Under the pieces are notes generated by a model that did no database searches, was not told the origin of the DNA, and saw only the letters and a program-made list of their open reading frames with translations. From Nocardia araoensis NBRC 100135 (GTDB lineage: Bacteria; Actinomycetota; Actinomycetes; Mycobacteriales; Mycobacteriaceae), in assembly GCF_000308435.1 (NCBI RefSeq), contig NZ_BAFR01000351.1, positions 81,015-145,014 on the forward strand: a stretch of 64,000 nucleotides of DNA, read 5' to 3'. The position numbers and the translations under genes are program-made. The first letter of the stretch is position 1, and every line of letters starts with the position of its first letter. Below are positions 51,328 to 59,711 of this stretch, piece by piece.

Positions 51328-53058
51328 ATGCCGGACACCATTCTGCTTCCCGATATCCTCGAACGCCGCGCCGTCGGCGAGCCGGACCGGACCGCTTATG
51401 TGTTCTTGGACGAGAACGGTTCGGAGGCAGCGGCTCTGACCTACCGCGAACTACACCACCGGGCACTGGCGGTGGCGCGGGAACTCCATTCCCGGTGCGT
51501 GCCCGGCGACCGCGCGCTGCTGGTCTTCCCGCAGAGCCTGGATTTCATCGTCGCCTACTTCGGTTGCCTCTACGCGGGGGTCATCGCGGTGCCGGTGAAT
51601 CCACCGCGCCGTGACCGAGTGCAGGACGCGACCCGATCCATCGTCCTCGACTGCGCGCCGGCCGCGGTGCTGACCCTCGGTGCGCTGATCGCGCCGCTGC
51701 GGCCGGTGCTGGAGCCGATCTGCCAGGTCCGGCAGTGGCTCGCGGTGGACGCCATGCCCGCGGGACGAATCGATCGTCCGGCCGTCGCCGCCGAACTGGA
51801 CTCCGTCGCCTTCCTGCAGTACACCTCCGGTTCCACCGCGACTCCCAAAGGCGTCATGGTCACGCATCGGAATCTGCTGGCGAACGAGGAGATGATCCGG
51901 CGGGCATTCGGCCACGATCGGGACTCGACGGTGGTCGGCTGGGCGCCGTTCTTCCACGACCAGGGCCTGATCGGCAATGTGCTGCAACCGCTGTATGTCG
52001 GGGCGACCAGCGTCCTCATGTCACCGGCGACGTTCATTCGCAGACCGCTGCTGTGGCTGGAGGCCATCTCCCGATATCGCGCGCACACCGGCGGCGGGCC
52101 CGATTTCGCCTTCGCCGCCTGTGTCGCGCGCGCGAGCGCGGGGGAGGTGCCACGGATGGATCTGAGCAGCTGGAAGGTGGCGTTCAACGGCGCGGAGCCG
52201 ATCCGGGCAGAGACGTTGACGCGATTCGCGGAGACCTTCGCGCCATTCGGTTTCGACGCGCGCGCGTTGTATCCATGCTACGGCCTCGCCGAGGCCACGC
52301 TTCTGGTCACCGGCAGCCGGAAGGGGCGTGGCCCGACGACGCTCGAGCTGGACGTCGAAGCGCTCGGGCGGGGGCGGTACGAGGTGGCAGCGGGCCGGAA
52401 TCGCACCGTGGCCGGTTCGGGCCGCGTACTTCCGAGGGAAGAACTGCGCATCGTGGACCCCGGCACCGGACGAGTATGCCCGCCGGATCGGATCGGCGAG
52501 ATATGGGTCTCGGGAGATCATGTAGCGCAGGGTTATTGGGAAAAGCCCGAAGCGACCGCGGAGACTTTTCAGGCGCGCTGCGCCGACGATCCGGCACGGA
52601 CGTATCTGCGTACCGGCGACCTCGGTGTGCTGGTGGACGGTGAGCTGTACGTGGTGGGTCGGCGCAAGGACGTCATCATCGTTCGCGGCCGGAACTACTA
52701 CCCGCACGACATCGAGCGCACCGTGCAGGCGGCGCATCCCGCGCTGCGGATCGGCGGCGGCGCCGCCTTCTCGGTACCAGGACGCGACGGCGAGAAGATC
52801 GTCGTGGTGCAGGAGGTCAACCGGGCGTTCGCGCCGGAGGGCGACATCACCGACATCATCGGCGCGATCAGGGCGGCGGTCGTGCGGGAGCACGAACTGG
52901 CCGTCGGCGAGGTGGTGCTGACCTCGGGCGGTCAGGTGCAGAAGACCAGCAGCGGGAAGATCATGCGGGCGGCGGCCAGAAAACGTTATCTAGCAGGCGG
53001 TTTCGAGATCTGGTCGCCGCACGTGGAGGAACCGGCGCAACCGCGGACGAGGAGCTGA
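51328..53058 (+). CDS. Fatty acyl-AMP ligase (FAAL)
   Basis: 576-aa ANL enzyme of the FAAL type. The P-loop is LQYTSGSTATPKGVMVTH near 170. FAAL features include PFFHDQGLIGNVLQPLY and FNGAEPIRAETLTRF, and a C-terminal domain with LRTGDLGVLVDGELYVVGRRKDVIIVRGRN (core GDLGVLVDGELYVVGR). It activates a free fatty acid and loads it onto an ACP, presumably the ACP at 48817. The C-terminal catalytic Lys is in QKTSSGKIMRAAARK. It is the entry enzyme of the cluster. Confidence 0.92.
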   Translation: MPDTILLPDILERRAVGEPDRTAYVFLDENGSEAAALTYRELHHRALAVARELHSRCVPGDRALLVFPQSLDFIVAYFGCLYAGVIAVPVNPPRRDRVQDATRSIVLDCAPAAVLTLGALIAPLRPVLEPICQVRQWLAVDAMPAGRIDRPAVAAELDSVAFLQYTSGSTATPKGVMVTHRNLLANEEMIRRAFGHDRDSTVVGWAPFFHDQGLIGNVLQPLYVGATSVLMSPATFIRRPLLWLEAISRYRAHTGGGPDFAFAACVARASAGEVPRMDLSSWKVAFNGAEPIRAETLTRFAETFAPFGFDARALYPCYGLAEATLLVTGSRKGRGPTTLELDVEALGRGRYEVAAGRNRTVAGSGRVLPREELRIVDPGTGRVCPPDRIGEIWVSGDHVAQGYWEKPEATAETFQARCADDPARTYLRTGDLGVLVDGELYVVGRRKDVIIVRGRNYYPHDIERTVQAAHPALRIGGGAAFSVPGRDGEKIVVVQEVNRAFAPEGDITDIIGAIRAAVVREHELAVGEVVLTSGGQVQKTSSGKIMRAAARKRYLAGGFEIWSPHVEEPAQPRTRS

Positions 53059-53062
53059 ACAC

Positions 53063-53509
53063 ATGCAGGCATGGCAAGCGGCGAACCCCGACTTCGAAGC
53101 GATCGTGACGGGCGCGGTGCTCAGCATGCCCGCCGCCCGGCACCTGGGTTTCACCTTCGGCCGGGTGGCACCCGGCGAGGCCGAGATCATCCAGCCGCAT
53201 CGCGAGGAACTCACCCAGCACGACGGGTTCTTCCAGGGCGGGGTGCTCGGCTCCCTGGCGGATTTCGCCGCGGGCTCCGCGGCGGGAACCCTGCTGCGGC
53301 CGGGTTGGGCGAACATGACGATCGACTACACGGTGAAGATCCTCGCCCCGGCCAAAGGGCCGAAGGTCGTCGCGCGCGGCCGGGTGATCAAGCCCGGGGC
53401 GCTCATCACGATCGCGGCCACGGATGTCTTCTCGGTCGACGACGATGGCGAAACACTCTGCGCCACCGCACTTGTCACCATGCGCAACGTGAAACTGGTC
53501 AACTCGTGA
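53063..53509 (+). CDS. PaaI-type hotdog thioesterase
   Basis: 148-aa hotdog-fold protein. The family's active-site region LTQHDGFFQGGVLGSLADFAAGSAAG (core DGFFQGGVLGSLADFA) is complete, followed by MTIDYTVKILAPAKG. It would hydrolyse an acyl thioester, here possibly releasing or proofreading the acyl chain on the ACP, or salvaging a CoA derivative. It starts four bases after the FAAL stop and ends 16 bp before the next P450, inside the operon. Confidence 0.88.
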   Translation: MQAWQAANPDFEAIVTGAVLSMPAARHLGFTFGRVAPGEAEIIQPHREELTQHDGFFQGGVLGSLADFAAGSAAGTLLRPGWANMTIDYTVKILAPAKGPKVVARGRVIKPGALITIAATDVFSVDDDGETLCATALVTMRNVKLVNS

Positions 53510-53525
53510 ACCGGGAGGAGCGGCC

Positions 53526-54734
53526 ATGACCACCGACACCTACGTGTTCGATCCGTTCGCCGCGGGCTTCGCGGAGGATCCCTATCCGCACTACGACCGG
53601 CTGCGTGCCACCGCACCCGTGCACGAGCACCCGCTCGGGTTCTGGATCGTGTCGAAGTACGAGGACGCCGCCGCGCTGCAACGCTCGGCGCAATCGGTCG
53701 ACGAGCAGGATCTCACCCGCCTGCCGACGTGGAAGAGCGACAGCGGCAGGCTCGGCAAGGAAAACCGCATGATGCGCGGACTGTCCATGCTGGACCGGAA
53801 TCCACCCGATCACACCCGTCTGCGCCGCCTGGTGGCCAAGGCGTTCACGCCCCGCGCGATCGAGGCGTTGCGGCCGAGGGCCGAGGCGCTCGTCGACGCC
53901 GCCCTGGACCGCATCGCCGAGGCGGGCACCCCGGATGTCGTCGCGGAACTGGCGTTCCCGGTGCCGTTCGCGCTCATCTCCGAGATGCTGGGCATCCCCG
54001 TGGTCGAGCACACCAGGCTGCGGGAACTCACCGCGAGACTGGTGCTTGCGCTGGAACCTCTTCCCGATCCCGCCTTGCAGGCCGAGGTCCGGTCGGCCAA
54101 CGAGGAACTGTTCGCCATGGTCGGGAACCTGGTCCGCTGGAAGCGCACCGCGCCCGGCGACGACCTGCTGAGCAGGCTCATCACCGCCGAACACGACGGC
54201 GATGTGCTGAGCGAGGACGAGTTGGTCGCCCAGGTGATGCTGCTCTACATCGCGGGCCACGAGACGACCGTGAACCACCTCGCGAACGGCGTGCTCGCCC
54301 TGCTGCGCCACCCGGACCAGGCGCGACGGCTCCGGGAAGATCCCGCACTCGCCGAGAACGCCGTCGCCGAACTGCTCCGGTACGACACCCCCGTGCAACT
54401 GATGCGCCGGATCACCGTGGAGTCCGTGCCGATCGGCGGATCGGTGATTCCCCCCGGCAGCCTGGTGCTCGCCTGCGTCGGCGCCGCCAATCGCGATCCC
54501 GAGTTCTGGGGCGCGGACGGCGGCGAGCTGCACCTCGACCGGCCGAACGCGCAGCAGCACCTTTCGTTCGGCGCCGGCATCCACCATTGCCTGGGCGCGG
54601 CGCTGGTCCGGCTCGAGGCCCGCGCGGCCTTCACCCGGTTCGTGCGGCGCTTCCCCGAGGCCACCATCGAGGAATTGCGCTGGAACGGCCGGATCAATGT
54701 GCGTGGCCCGGCGGAACTGTCGATTTCGGTGTAG
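53526..54734 (+). CDS. Cytochrome P450 (second)
   Basis: 402-aa bacterial P450. The heme Cys355 is in FGAGIHHCLGA. The I-helix is IAGHETTVNHLAN (the normal A-G-H-E-T-T). E-x-x-R lies in VAELLRYD, and the start is YVFDPFAAGFAEDPYPHYDRL. It is only moderately similar to the P450 at 49985, so it probably acts at another position or step. GGGAGGAGCGGCC precedes the ATG. It continues the lipid operon. Confidence 0.92.
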   Translation: MTTDTYVFDPFAAGFAEDPYPHYDRLRATAPVHEHPLGFWIVSKYEDAAALQRSAQSVDEQDLTRLPTWKSDSGRLGKENRMMRGLSMLDRNPPDHTRLRRLVAKAFTPRAIEALRPRAEALVDAALDRIAEAGTPDVVAELAFPVPFALISEMLGIPVVEHTRLRELTARLVLALEPLPDPALQAEVRSANEELFAMVGNLVRWKRTAPGDDLLSRLITAEHDGDVLSEDELVAQVMLLYIAGHETTVNHLANGVLALLRHPDQARRLREDPALAENAVAELLRYDTPVQLMRRITVESVPIGGSVIPPGSLVLACVGAANRDPEFWGADGGELHLDRPNAQQHLSFGAGIHHCLGAALVRLEARAAFTRFVRRFPEATIEELRWNGRINVRGPAELSISV

Positions 54735-54763
54735 CGCGGGATATCTCGGAGCAGGACGAACTC

Positions 54764-55588
54764 ATGCCCACCATAACGGTCCACGGCGCGCCGATCGCCT
54801 ACACCGACACGGGAGCACCGCGCGACCGCCCGGAGGCGGCCGCCGTGGTATTCGGTCACGGATTACTGTTCGGCGGCTGGATGTTCCAGCCGCAGATCGA
54901 GGCGCTGCGCGAGCACTACCGCTGCATCGCGATCGATTGGCGCGGTCAGGGCGCGACTGCGGCGACTGCCCGCGGCTATGACATGGACACTCTCACCGGC
55001 GACGCCGTCGCGGTGATCCGGCAGCTCGGGATCGCTCCGGTGCACTGGGTCGGTTTGTCCATGGGCGGCTTCGTCGGGCAGCGGATCGCGGCGCGGCACG
55101 GCACGCTGCTGCGCTCACTGACATTGTTGGACAGCAGCGCCGAGCCGGAGGATCCCGGCAAGATCGGGGAGTACAAGCGGCTCGCGCTCGCGTTGCGCCT
55201 GTTCGGCGCGAAACCGATTCTCCGCAGGATCGAACCGCACCTCTTCGGCCCGAGTTTCCTGGCCGACCCCGCGAATCGACCCGTCGTCGACGAATGGGCC
55301 GCCCGCCTGCGGCGCTGTGACCGTGCCGCCGTGCGCAGGGCGGTCCTCGGCGTGGCCGACCGCGCTTCGGTGGAACACGAGATCGCCGCCGTCACGATGC
55401 CGACGCTCGTCGCCGTCGGCGCCGACGACATCGCGACGCCGCCCGCGCGATCCGAACGCATCGCCGAGGCGATTCCCGGCGCGCGCCTGCACACCATCAC
55501 CGATTGCGGCCACACCAGCAGCTTGGAACAAGCCGCGGCGATCACCGCGTTGCTGCGGGAATTCCTCGCCACCGTCGACGGGCCCTGA
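54764..55588 (+). CDS. Alpha/beta hydrolase
   Basis: 274-aa alpha/beta hydrolase. The oxyanion-hole strand VVFGHGLLFGGWMF is near 30, the nucleophile Ser in VGLSMGGFVGQR near 103, and the catalytic Asp/His in GADDIATPP and DCGHTSSLEQ. It starts 29 bp after the P450, so it is the last gene of the lipid operon. Its job is probably release or final hydrolysis of the product; the hotdog protein could do the same. GAGCAGGACGAACTC before the ATG is a weak ribosome binding site. Confidence 0.88.
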   Translation: MPTITVHGAPIAYTDTGAPRDRPEAAAVVFGHGLLFGGWMFQPQIEALREHYRCIAIDWRGQGATAATARGYDMDTLTGDAVAVIRQLGIAPVHWVGLSMGGFVGQRIAARHGTLLRSLTLLDSSAEPEDPGKIGEYKRLALALRLFGAKPILRRIEPHLFGPSFLADPANRPVVDEWAARLRRCDRAAVRRAVLGVADRASVEHEIAAVTMPTLVAVGADDIATPPARSERIAEAIPGARLHTITDCGHTSSLEQAAAITALLREFLATVDGP

Positions 55589-55624
55589 CGGAGTTCTCGC
55601 CTGGGGATCGGTCACCGCCGAGGA

Positions 55625-56197
55625 TTACGGCCGGAACGGCGGGGCCGCGAGATCGTCGCCGAAGATGTCCGGTAGGTCGCGGTCGACGCTGTCGGGGAAT
55701 CGTGCTTCCCGCTTCTCCAGGAAGGCGGTCACGCCTTCCCTGGCGTCGGCGCTCGCGCCCCGGTGGTAGATGCCGCGGGATTCGATGCGGTGCGCGATCA
55801 TCGGATGGTCGGCGCCCAGGTTGCGCCACAGCATCTGCCGGGACAGGGCCACCGAGACCGGCGCGGAGTGCTCGGTGACGCGGCGGGCGAGCGCACGGGC
55901 CTCGTCGAGCAGGGCGTCCGCCGGGTGCAGCGCGGAGAACAATCCCGCGTCGAGCGCTTCGCCCGCGTCGACGAGACGGCCCGAGTACACCCAGTCCAAT
56001 GCGGTCTGCATCGGGACCAGACGGGGCAGGAACCAGCTGGAGCAGGACTCGGGAACGATTCCGCGTCGATTGAAGACGAACCCGATGCGGGCGTTGTCGA
56101 CCGCGATGCGGAAGTCCGCGGCGAGCGTCATGGTGATGCCGACGCCGACGGCGGGGCCGTTGACGGCGGCGATGATGGGCTTGCGGGATTCGAACAT
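55625..56197 (-). pseudogene. Enoyl-CoA hydratase with N-terminus lost
   Basis: 190 residues of an enoyl-CoA hydratase/isomerase (crotonase) are readable, from MFESRKPIIAAVNGPAVG to the normal C-terminus (DREAR-like end FLEKREARFPDSVD). The family is usually 255-290 aa, so about 90 residues, including the first oxyanion-hole segment, are missing. A TAA lies six bases before the ATG, and beyond it the sequence belongs to the island carrying the integrase. The gene was therefore cut when the element or a rearrangement joined here. It is convergent with the alpha/beta hydrolase. Confidence 0.8.
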
Positions 56198-56252
56198 ACG
56201 TTAGAACACCCATTCCACAGCGAAGTCGCCACAAAAGTGGGTTCATAGCGCG

Positions 56253-57335
56253 TTACCCTACCGTGTCGGTCTCGCCGGGCTTGCGCGATCCGTCGGTCGA
56301 CAGTGGATGTCGCGTGCCGATGGGAAGCAGGGGGTGGGCCTCGCCGGTCAGGGCGACGAGCGCCTCGACGACGTCGAGCAGGCTGGCTTTGGTGTAGGTG
56401 AGGGTGGTCGGGCCCGCCCCGGGCCTGTCTTGGTGGCCAGCGTAGGCGCTGGAGACCGCCATTCCGAACTCTCGTTCGACGAAAGTCAGCGTCGTGTGGC
56501 GGACCCAGTGCGCGGAAACTCCAACCGACGATGCCCAAGGCAGGAAATTCCTGATGCGCTTGAAGAGGTTGTTGATGCGCGCTACTCCGACCGGTCTTGC
56601 GTCCCGGTATCGGAGGACATGTCGCGTTGCTTCCGCGCCACCCCGGGCTTCGATGTGCTCGAGAATCCTCTCCATCAAGGTCGGCGAGACGGGTTGCCAC
56701 CTGACGGTTCCGCCCTTCTCTCGAAGGCGGACAAGGCAGTCGTGGGAGTTGAGGTCATCGATGGTCAAGCCGAGCAGTCCGCCGCGGCGACACGCGGTTT
56801 CGATCAGGATACGCACGATCAGCGCGTCCAGTGGCCGATCATTGCCAGTCGTCGCGGCAACACGGCCGATGTCGCGGATATGGTCGAGAGACAGCGCGTG
56901 TCTCGGGCTTCTGGGCAGGCGCGCTCTTCTGACTTTCGCGGCCGGGTTGTCGAGCGGGTGGATCAACCGGTCGAGTTCGGCGTGGCGGTAAAGCCGGCGA
57001 ATTGCTGCCACCAAGGTCGCCGCAGCGCCGACGCCGCCGCGTGAATTCGATCGTCCGGCAGCAGCCGCGCGTACCCGGTGTTCGCTGACGAGTTGTTCGA
57101 TCTCGGTGTACGTCGGCTCGGTGATGGGCCTATCACCCCACCTCTGCACGAGGACCTTCCAATAGGATCCGTAGTTCTTGAGAGTTTGTTCTGATGCCGA
57201 GGCCGAGACCTGTGCAATGTACTGTGCGAAAGTTGGTGCGGGCCCTTGTCGTGTCGACTCGTCGAGCAGGTCTTCGAGTTTCAATCCCAGTCTGGAGATC
57301 AAGTGCAGCGCTGTGCTGACGTCTTCGGAAGTCAT
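56253..57335 (-). CDS. Tyrosine recombinase/integrase
   Basis: 360-aa phage-type integrase, complete in its catalytic residues: Arg183 (IETACRRGGL), Lys207 (LREKGGT), His276-x-x-Arg279 (HWVRHTT), His301 (AGHQDR) and nucleophile Tyr314 (TLTYTKAS). An N-terminal SAM-like core-binding domain is visible at 32-125 (TFAQYIAQVSASAS). It should integrate and excise the island. The ATG at 57335 overlaps the AbrB-like gene (ATGA); a GTG at 57347 is an alternative. Pairing of an integrase with a small DNA-binding partner is typical of integrative elements. Confidence 0.9.
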   Translation of the reverse strand: MTSEDVSTALHLISRLGLKLEDLLDESTRQGPAPTFAQYIAQVSASASEQTLKNYGSYWKVLVQRWGDRPITEPTYTEIEQLVSEHRVRAAAAGRSNSRGGVGAAATLVAAIRRLYRHAELDRLIHPLDNPAAKVRRARLPRSPRHALSLDHIRDIGRVAATTGNDRPLDALIVRILIETACRRGGLLGLTIDDLNSHDCLVRLREKGGTVRWQPVSPTLMERILEHIEARGGAEATRHVLRYRDARPVGVARINNLFKRIRNFLPWASSVGVSAHWVRHTTLTFVEREFGMAVSSAYAGHQDRPGAGPTTLTYTKASLLDVVEALVALTGEAHPLLPIGTRHPLSTDGSRKPGETDTVG

Positions 57336-57895
57336 TGAGGTTCCCACGGATTGGGTCGGAATTGTGAGATAGCGGCGGCCACCAGTGGTGTTGTGTACAC
57401 GACGAGCCGCTGGAGAGTAAGGGACGCTACGAGTAGGAGCCGGTCACCAGCCTGCATGCCACAGGCGTGACGGACGTTTGCCGGAAGGTGGATGTATCCG
57501 GTCGGGCCGACGGCCCAGCGACCGTCGTCGGCAGGGTCCACGACTGCGAGTTGGTCTTGGTGCTGGATTGTTACTGGCTGGCCGGGATGCCAGTCGAGCT
57601 TCCTGATGGCTGATCTGTCGCTGACGCGGCCACGTTGATCGATGGTCGCTGTTGCGCAGTGTGCCACCCCGATCGGTGTCTCGATGACAGTGGTCGGGTA
57701 GTGAAAGGGGATGCCGGGAAACTGGACGATCCGCGGACGTGCACTGTAGAGGTCGTCGAAACCCACGACTGATTCATCGTGAGGCCGCAGCATCGGTCGA
57801 CAATGTCTGGCCGAATTCAATGCTGGTTTCTCGCAATGCGGTGTCCGGGCGGTTGACGGGGCGGTTGCGGGATGCTCTGGCTGTGCTTGGCTCAT
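57332..57895 (-). CDS. AbrB/SpoVT-like DNA-binding protein in the island
   Basis: 187 aa. The C-terminal half has two swapped-hairpin-like segments, GRVSDRSAIRKLDWHPGQPVTI and RWAVGPTGYIHLPANVRHACGMQAGDRLLLV (core GYIHLPANVRHACGM), which match the AbrB/MazE pattern (G-x-I-x-L-P-A-x-V-R). The N-terminal 50 residues are low-complexity. It overlaps the integrase start (ATGA), so it may regulate integration or be an architectural recombination partner. Starts at 57895 or 57793 are both possible, and no ribosome binding site decides it. Confidence 0.7.
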   Translation of the reverse strand: MSQAQPEHPATAPSTARTPHCEKPALNSARHCRPMLRPHDESVVGFDDLYSARPRIVQFPGIPFHYPTTVIETPIGVAHCATATIDQRGRVSDRSAIRKLDWHPGQPVTIQHQDQLAVVDPADDGRWAVGPTGYIHLPANVRHACGMQAGDRLLLVASLTLQRLVVYTTPLVAAAISQFRPNPWEPQ

Positions 57896-58493
57896 CGGTC
57901 ATCACTCGCTGGCGGCTCGACTCCGTGCCGCATCGGTGCGAGTGGCGGCGCGCTTGGCCGCCATCGCGCATGCGGGGAGGATCGGAGCAGGTTCCGATCG
58001 GATGACACTGAGAAGAGGCGAAGGTGGCTGGCGGGTCCAGGAGGGCAGATCCGGCCGTGGACGCCATCGGTTTCCTCTAGCAGTGTTCTGGTCTTCCCGC
58101 AACGCGGCACCATAAGGTGCGCCTGCGATGGCTGCATTCGCGTACGCAAAGTTTCGACCACCTCGATGTCAAAGGCGCAGCGCTATGTCCGTTCGACATG
58201 ACATGCGTCAGGCTGCTTGAGGACGTTTGCTGGCAACGGCGATTCGCGGTGCTGGTGTTGTCGGGCAAACGGCTGATTGCTTCCCAAGCATTCATTCGTG
58301 GCTGGTGGGTAGTCAAGACTTTTAGCGTGTACACCGTGGGTGACTTTTTCGATATTCCACCCAGGGTGGGTGTATTTCTCGAACTATCACGCGAACTCGG
58401 CGCGCGACAGAGCCCCCCAGTAGCGAGTATTTGACTGGGGAGCGGTTGCCGTGCTGGGTGGCTTTCGGCTATGTGGTCATGAACCGAAGGCCC
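57896..58493. other. Island intergenic region with CACCC/GGGTG repeats
   Basis: About 600 bases without a convincing gene; a plus-strand frame at 58117-58434 lacks a ribosome binding site and family motifs. Two inverted repeats lie close together: CACC-GTG-GGTG at 58332-58342 and the perfect CCACCC-A-GGGTGG at 58357-58369, and TGGTGGGTAG lies just upstream. They could be arm-type sites of the integrase or operators. Confidence 0.45.
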
Positions 58494-59384
58494 TCAGCCG
58501 CGGGCGGTCGGCTGGTGAACGAGTGATCCAGGGGTGCCCGGTAGGTCATTGCGCCTCGGTGTGGGCTGGTAGAGCGAGTAGGTCTTGAGTTGGCTGGGTG
58601 GGAAGTGGGCGTCGGTTTGTCTGGTTTCGTAGATGTCGTATTGGCCGGTTTCGGCGTTGTATATTCCGACGGTTGTGTCGTCGATGATCTCCGGTAGAGG
58701 ATCGTTTTTCCATAATCTTGCGAAGTGTGGTGATCTGGCGCAGGCTGCGTAGACTTCAGCGAATCTGGTGGGATCGGCGAAGGGGCGGAGAATGCGTACG
58801 CCGAAGAGTAGGACCTGTATGCGTTCGAATCGCTTTCTGAATCGTTTGGAGTCGGGGTGATTGAGCATCAGATCGATGATGTTTACTGCGTGTTTGGAGC
58901 CCCTGGGTGCCGGCTGCAGCATGGGGAACACGTCGCACCATTGCTGGTTCGCCCCGCCAGGCGGAATGTCGTAGAGCAGCCCTTGGAAACACGCTGGGCC
59001 TTTGTGGTTTTCGAGGTAGGAGATGTCGTCGTCGGTCAGCTCCGGCCACTGCTCGGTGGAGACCGGGTAGAGATCCGGGGCGACCAAAGCCCGCATGACG
59101 TCCGCGATGTACCAGGGGACGCTCAGTTGCTCGATGAGCAGGTCGATATAGGTGTCGGAGGGTGTGCGTTCGTCGCGGATCCACTTCTGGACGGTGTTGA
59201 GAGAGGAATCGAGCAATGCGCCCAACTGTGTCAGTGTAAGTCCGCGTTCGTTGCCGCGCGGTGAGAGGTGTCGGACCCTCTCAGGCACGACGCTGGTCAA
59301 TCGGACCCAGTTGATATATTCACCGAGCGTCGCCGGGTTCGGGCCGGTGCCGAGTGGTTCTATTCGCTCGACCAACTTTCTCAT
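58494..59384 (-). CDS. HTH regulator with MmyB-like ligand-binding domain
   Basis: 296 aa. An XRE-type HTH is near residues 50-85 (LTLTQLGALLDSSLNTVQKWIR, core LTQLGALLDSSLNTVQKW). The following domain (DVMRALVAPDLYPVSTEQWPELTDDD, then YLENHKGPACFQGLLYDIPPGGANQQW; core GPACFQGLLYDIPPGG) resembles the ligand-binding domain of MmyB-like regulators. Downstream sequence is helical with YDIYETRQTD. The ATG at 59384 has AAGG upstream; a longer frame to 59456 is possible. Codon usage is poorer in G/C at third positions than in the flanking core genes, in keeping with the island. The target is unknown. Confidence 0.75.
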   Translation of the reverse strand: MRKLVERIEPLGTGPNPATLGEYINWVRLTSVVPERVRHLSPRGNERGLTLTQLGALLDSSLNTVQKWIRDERTPSDTYIDLLIEQLSVPWYIADVMRALVAPDLYPVSTEQWPELTDDDISYLENHKGPACFQGLLYDIPPGGANQQWCDVFPMLQPAPRGSKHAVNIIDLMLNHPDSKRFRKRFERIQVLLFGVRILRPFADPTRFAEVYAACARSPHFARLWKNDPLPEIIDDTTVGIYNAETGQYDIYETRQTDAHFPPSQLKTYSLYQPTPRRNDLPGTPGSLVHQPTARG

Positions 59385-59711
59385 TGTTGCCTTCGTCCTT
59401 CTGTGGTGTGCTGCCTCGTCATGTACCCGTAGCCGCCGAGGTGGCTGACTCGTCACCGCGCCGTGGCTTGCTGAGCAATCGGGTTGCTAGCTGCCGAAGC
59501 CGGTTCTGGACGATGCCTACGGCTCCTTGTCTGCGCTGATGGCTTTGGTTGTGCCGCGACCAGGGTTGGGTCGACGTTGTGGGCACATGTTGGGTGGTCG
59601 ATACACTGATTGCGCCGTCTTGGCGTGCCTGCGGTGCCGCGTCGGGACTGCGAATAGACAGAGGTTTGCGATCACCGCGTTCATGGTCGTGATCTCGGTC
59701 ATGGCCGGTCT
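59385..59711. other. Island spacer with one possible small ORF
   Basis: 327 bases between the HTH gene and the FAD monooxygenase. It contains the possible small frame 59517-59702. No promoter is obvious; it must serve the HTH gene unless that is read through from upstream. Confidence 0.4.
59517..59702 (-). CDS. Possible 61-aa ORF after the FAD monooxygenase
   Basis: A small frame MTEITTMNAVIANLCLFAVP begins nine bases after the monooxygenase stop. The sequence is basic, with many Arg, Pro and His, and matches no family I know. The ribosome binding site is weak. Either a co-transcribed small protein or chance. Confidence 0.25.
   Translation of the reverse strand: MTEITTMNAVIANLCLFAVPTRHRRHAKTAQSVYRPPNMCPQRRPNPGRGTTKAISADKEP

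Noticed and set aside
49943..51466. 507-codon minus-strand open frame
   Set aside because: Antisense to the first P450, whose heme and I-helix motifs are intact; no motif of its own.
56198..56260. tRNA attachment site at the island edge
   Set aside because: The sequence next to the integrase does not fold as a tRNA, and the adjoining host sequence is an enoyl-CoA hydratase gene.
58117..58434. 105-codon plus-strand frame in the island
   Set aside because: No ribosome binding site, no family match from inspection, and it contains the CACC/GGTG inverted repeats, which suit a regulatory region better.
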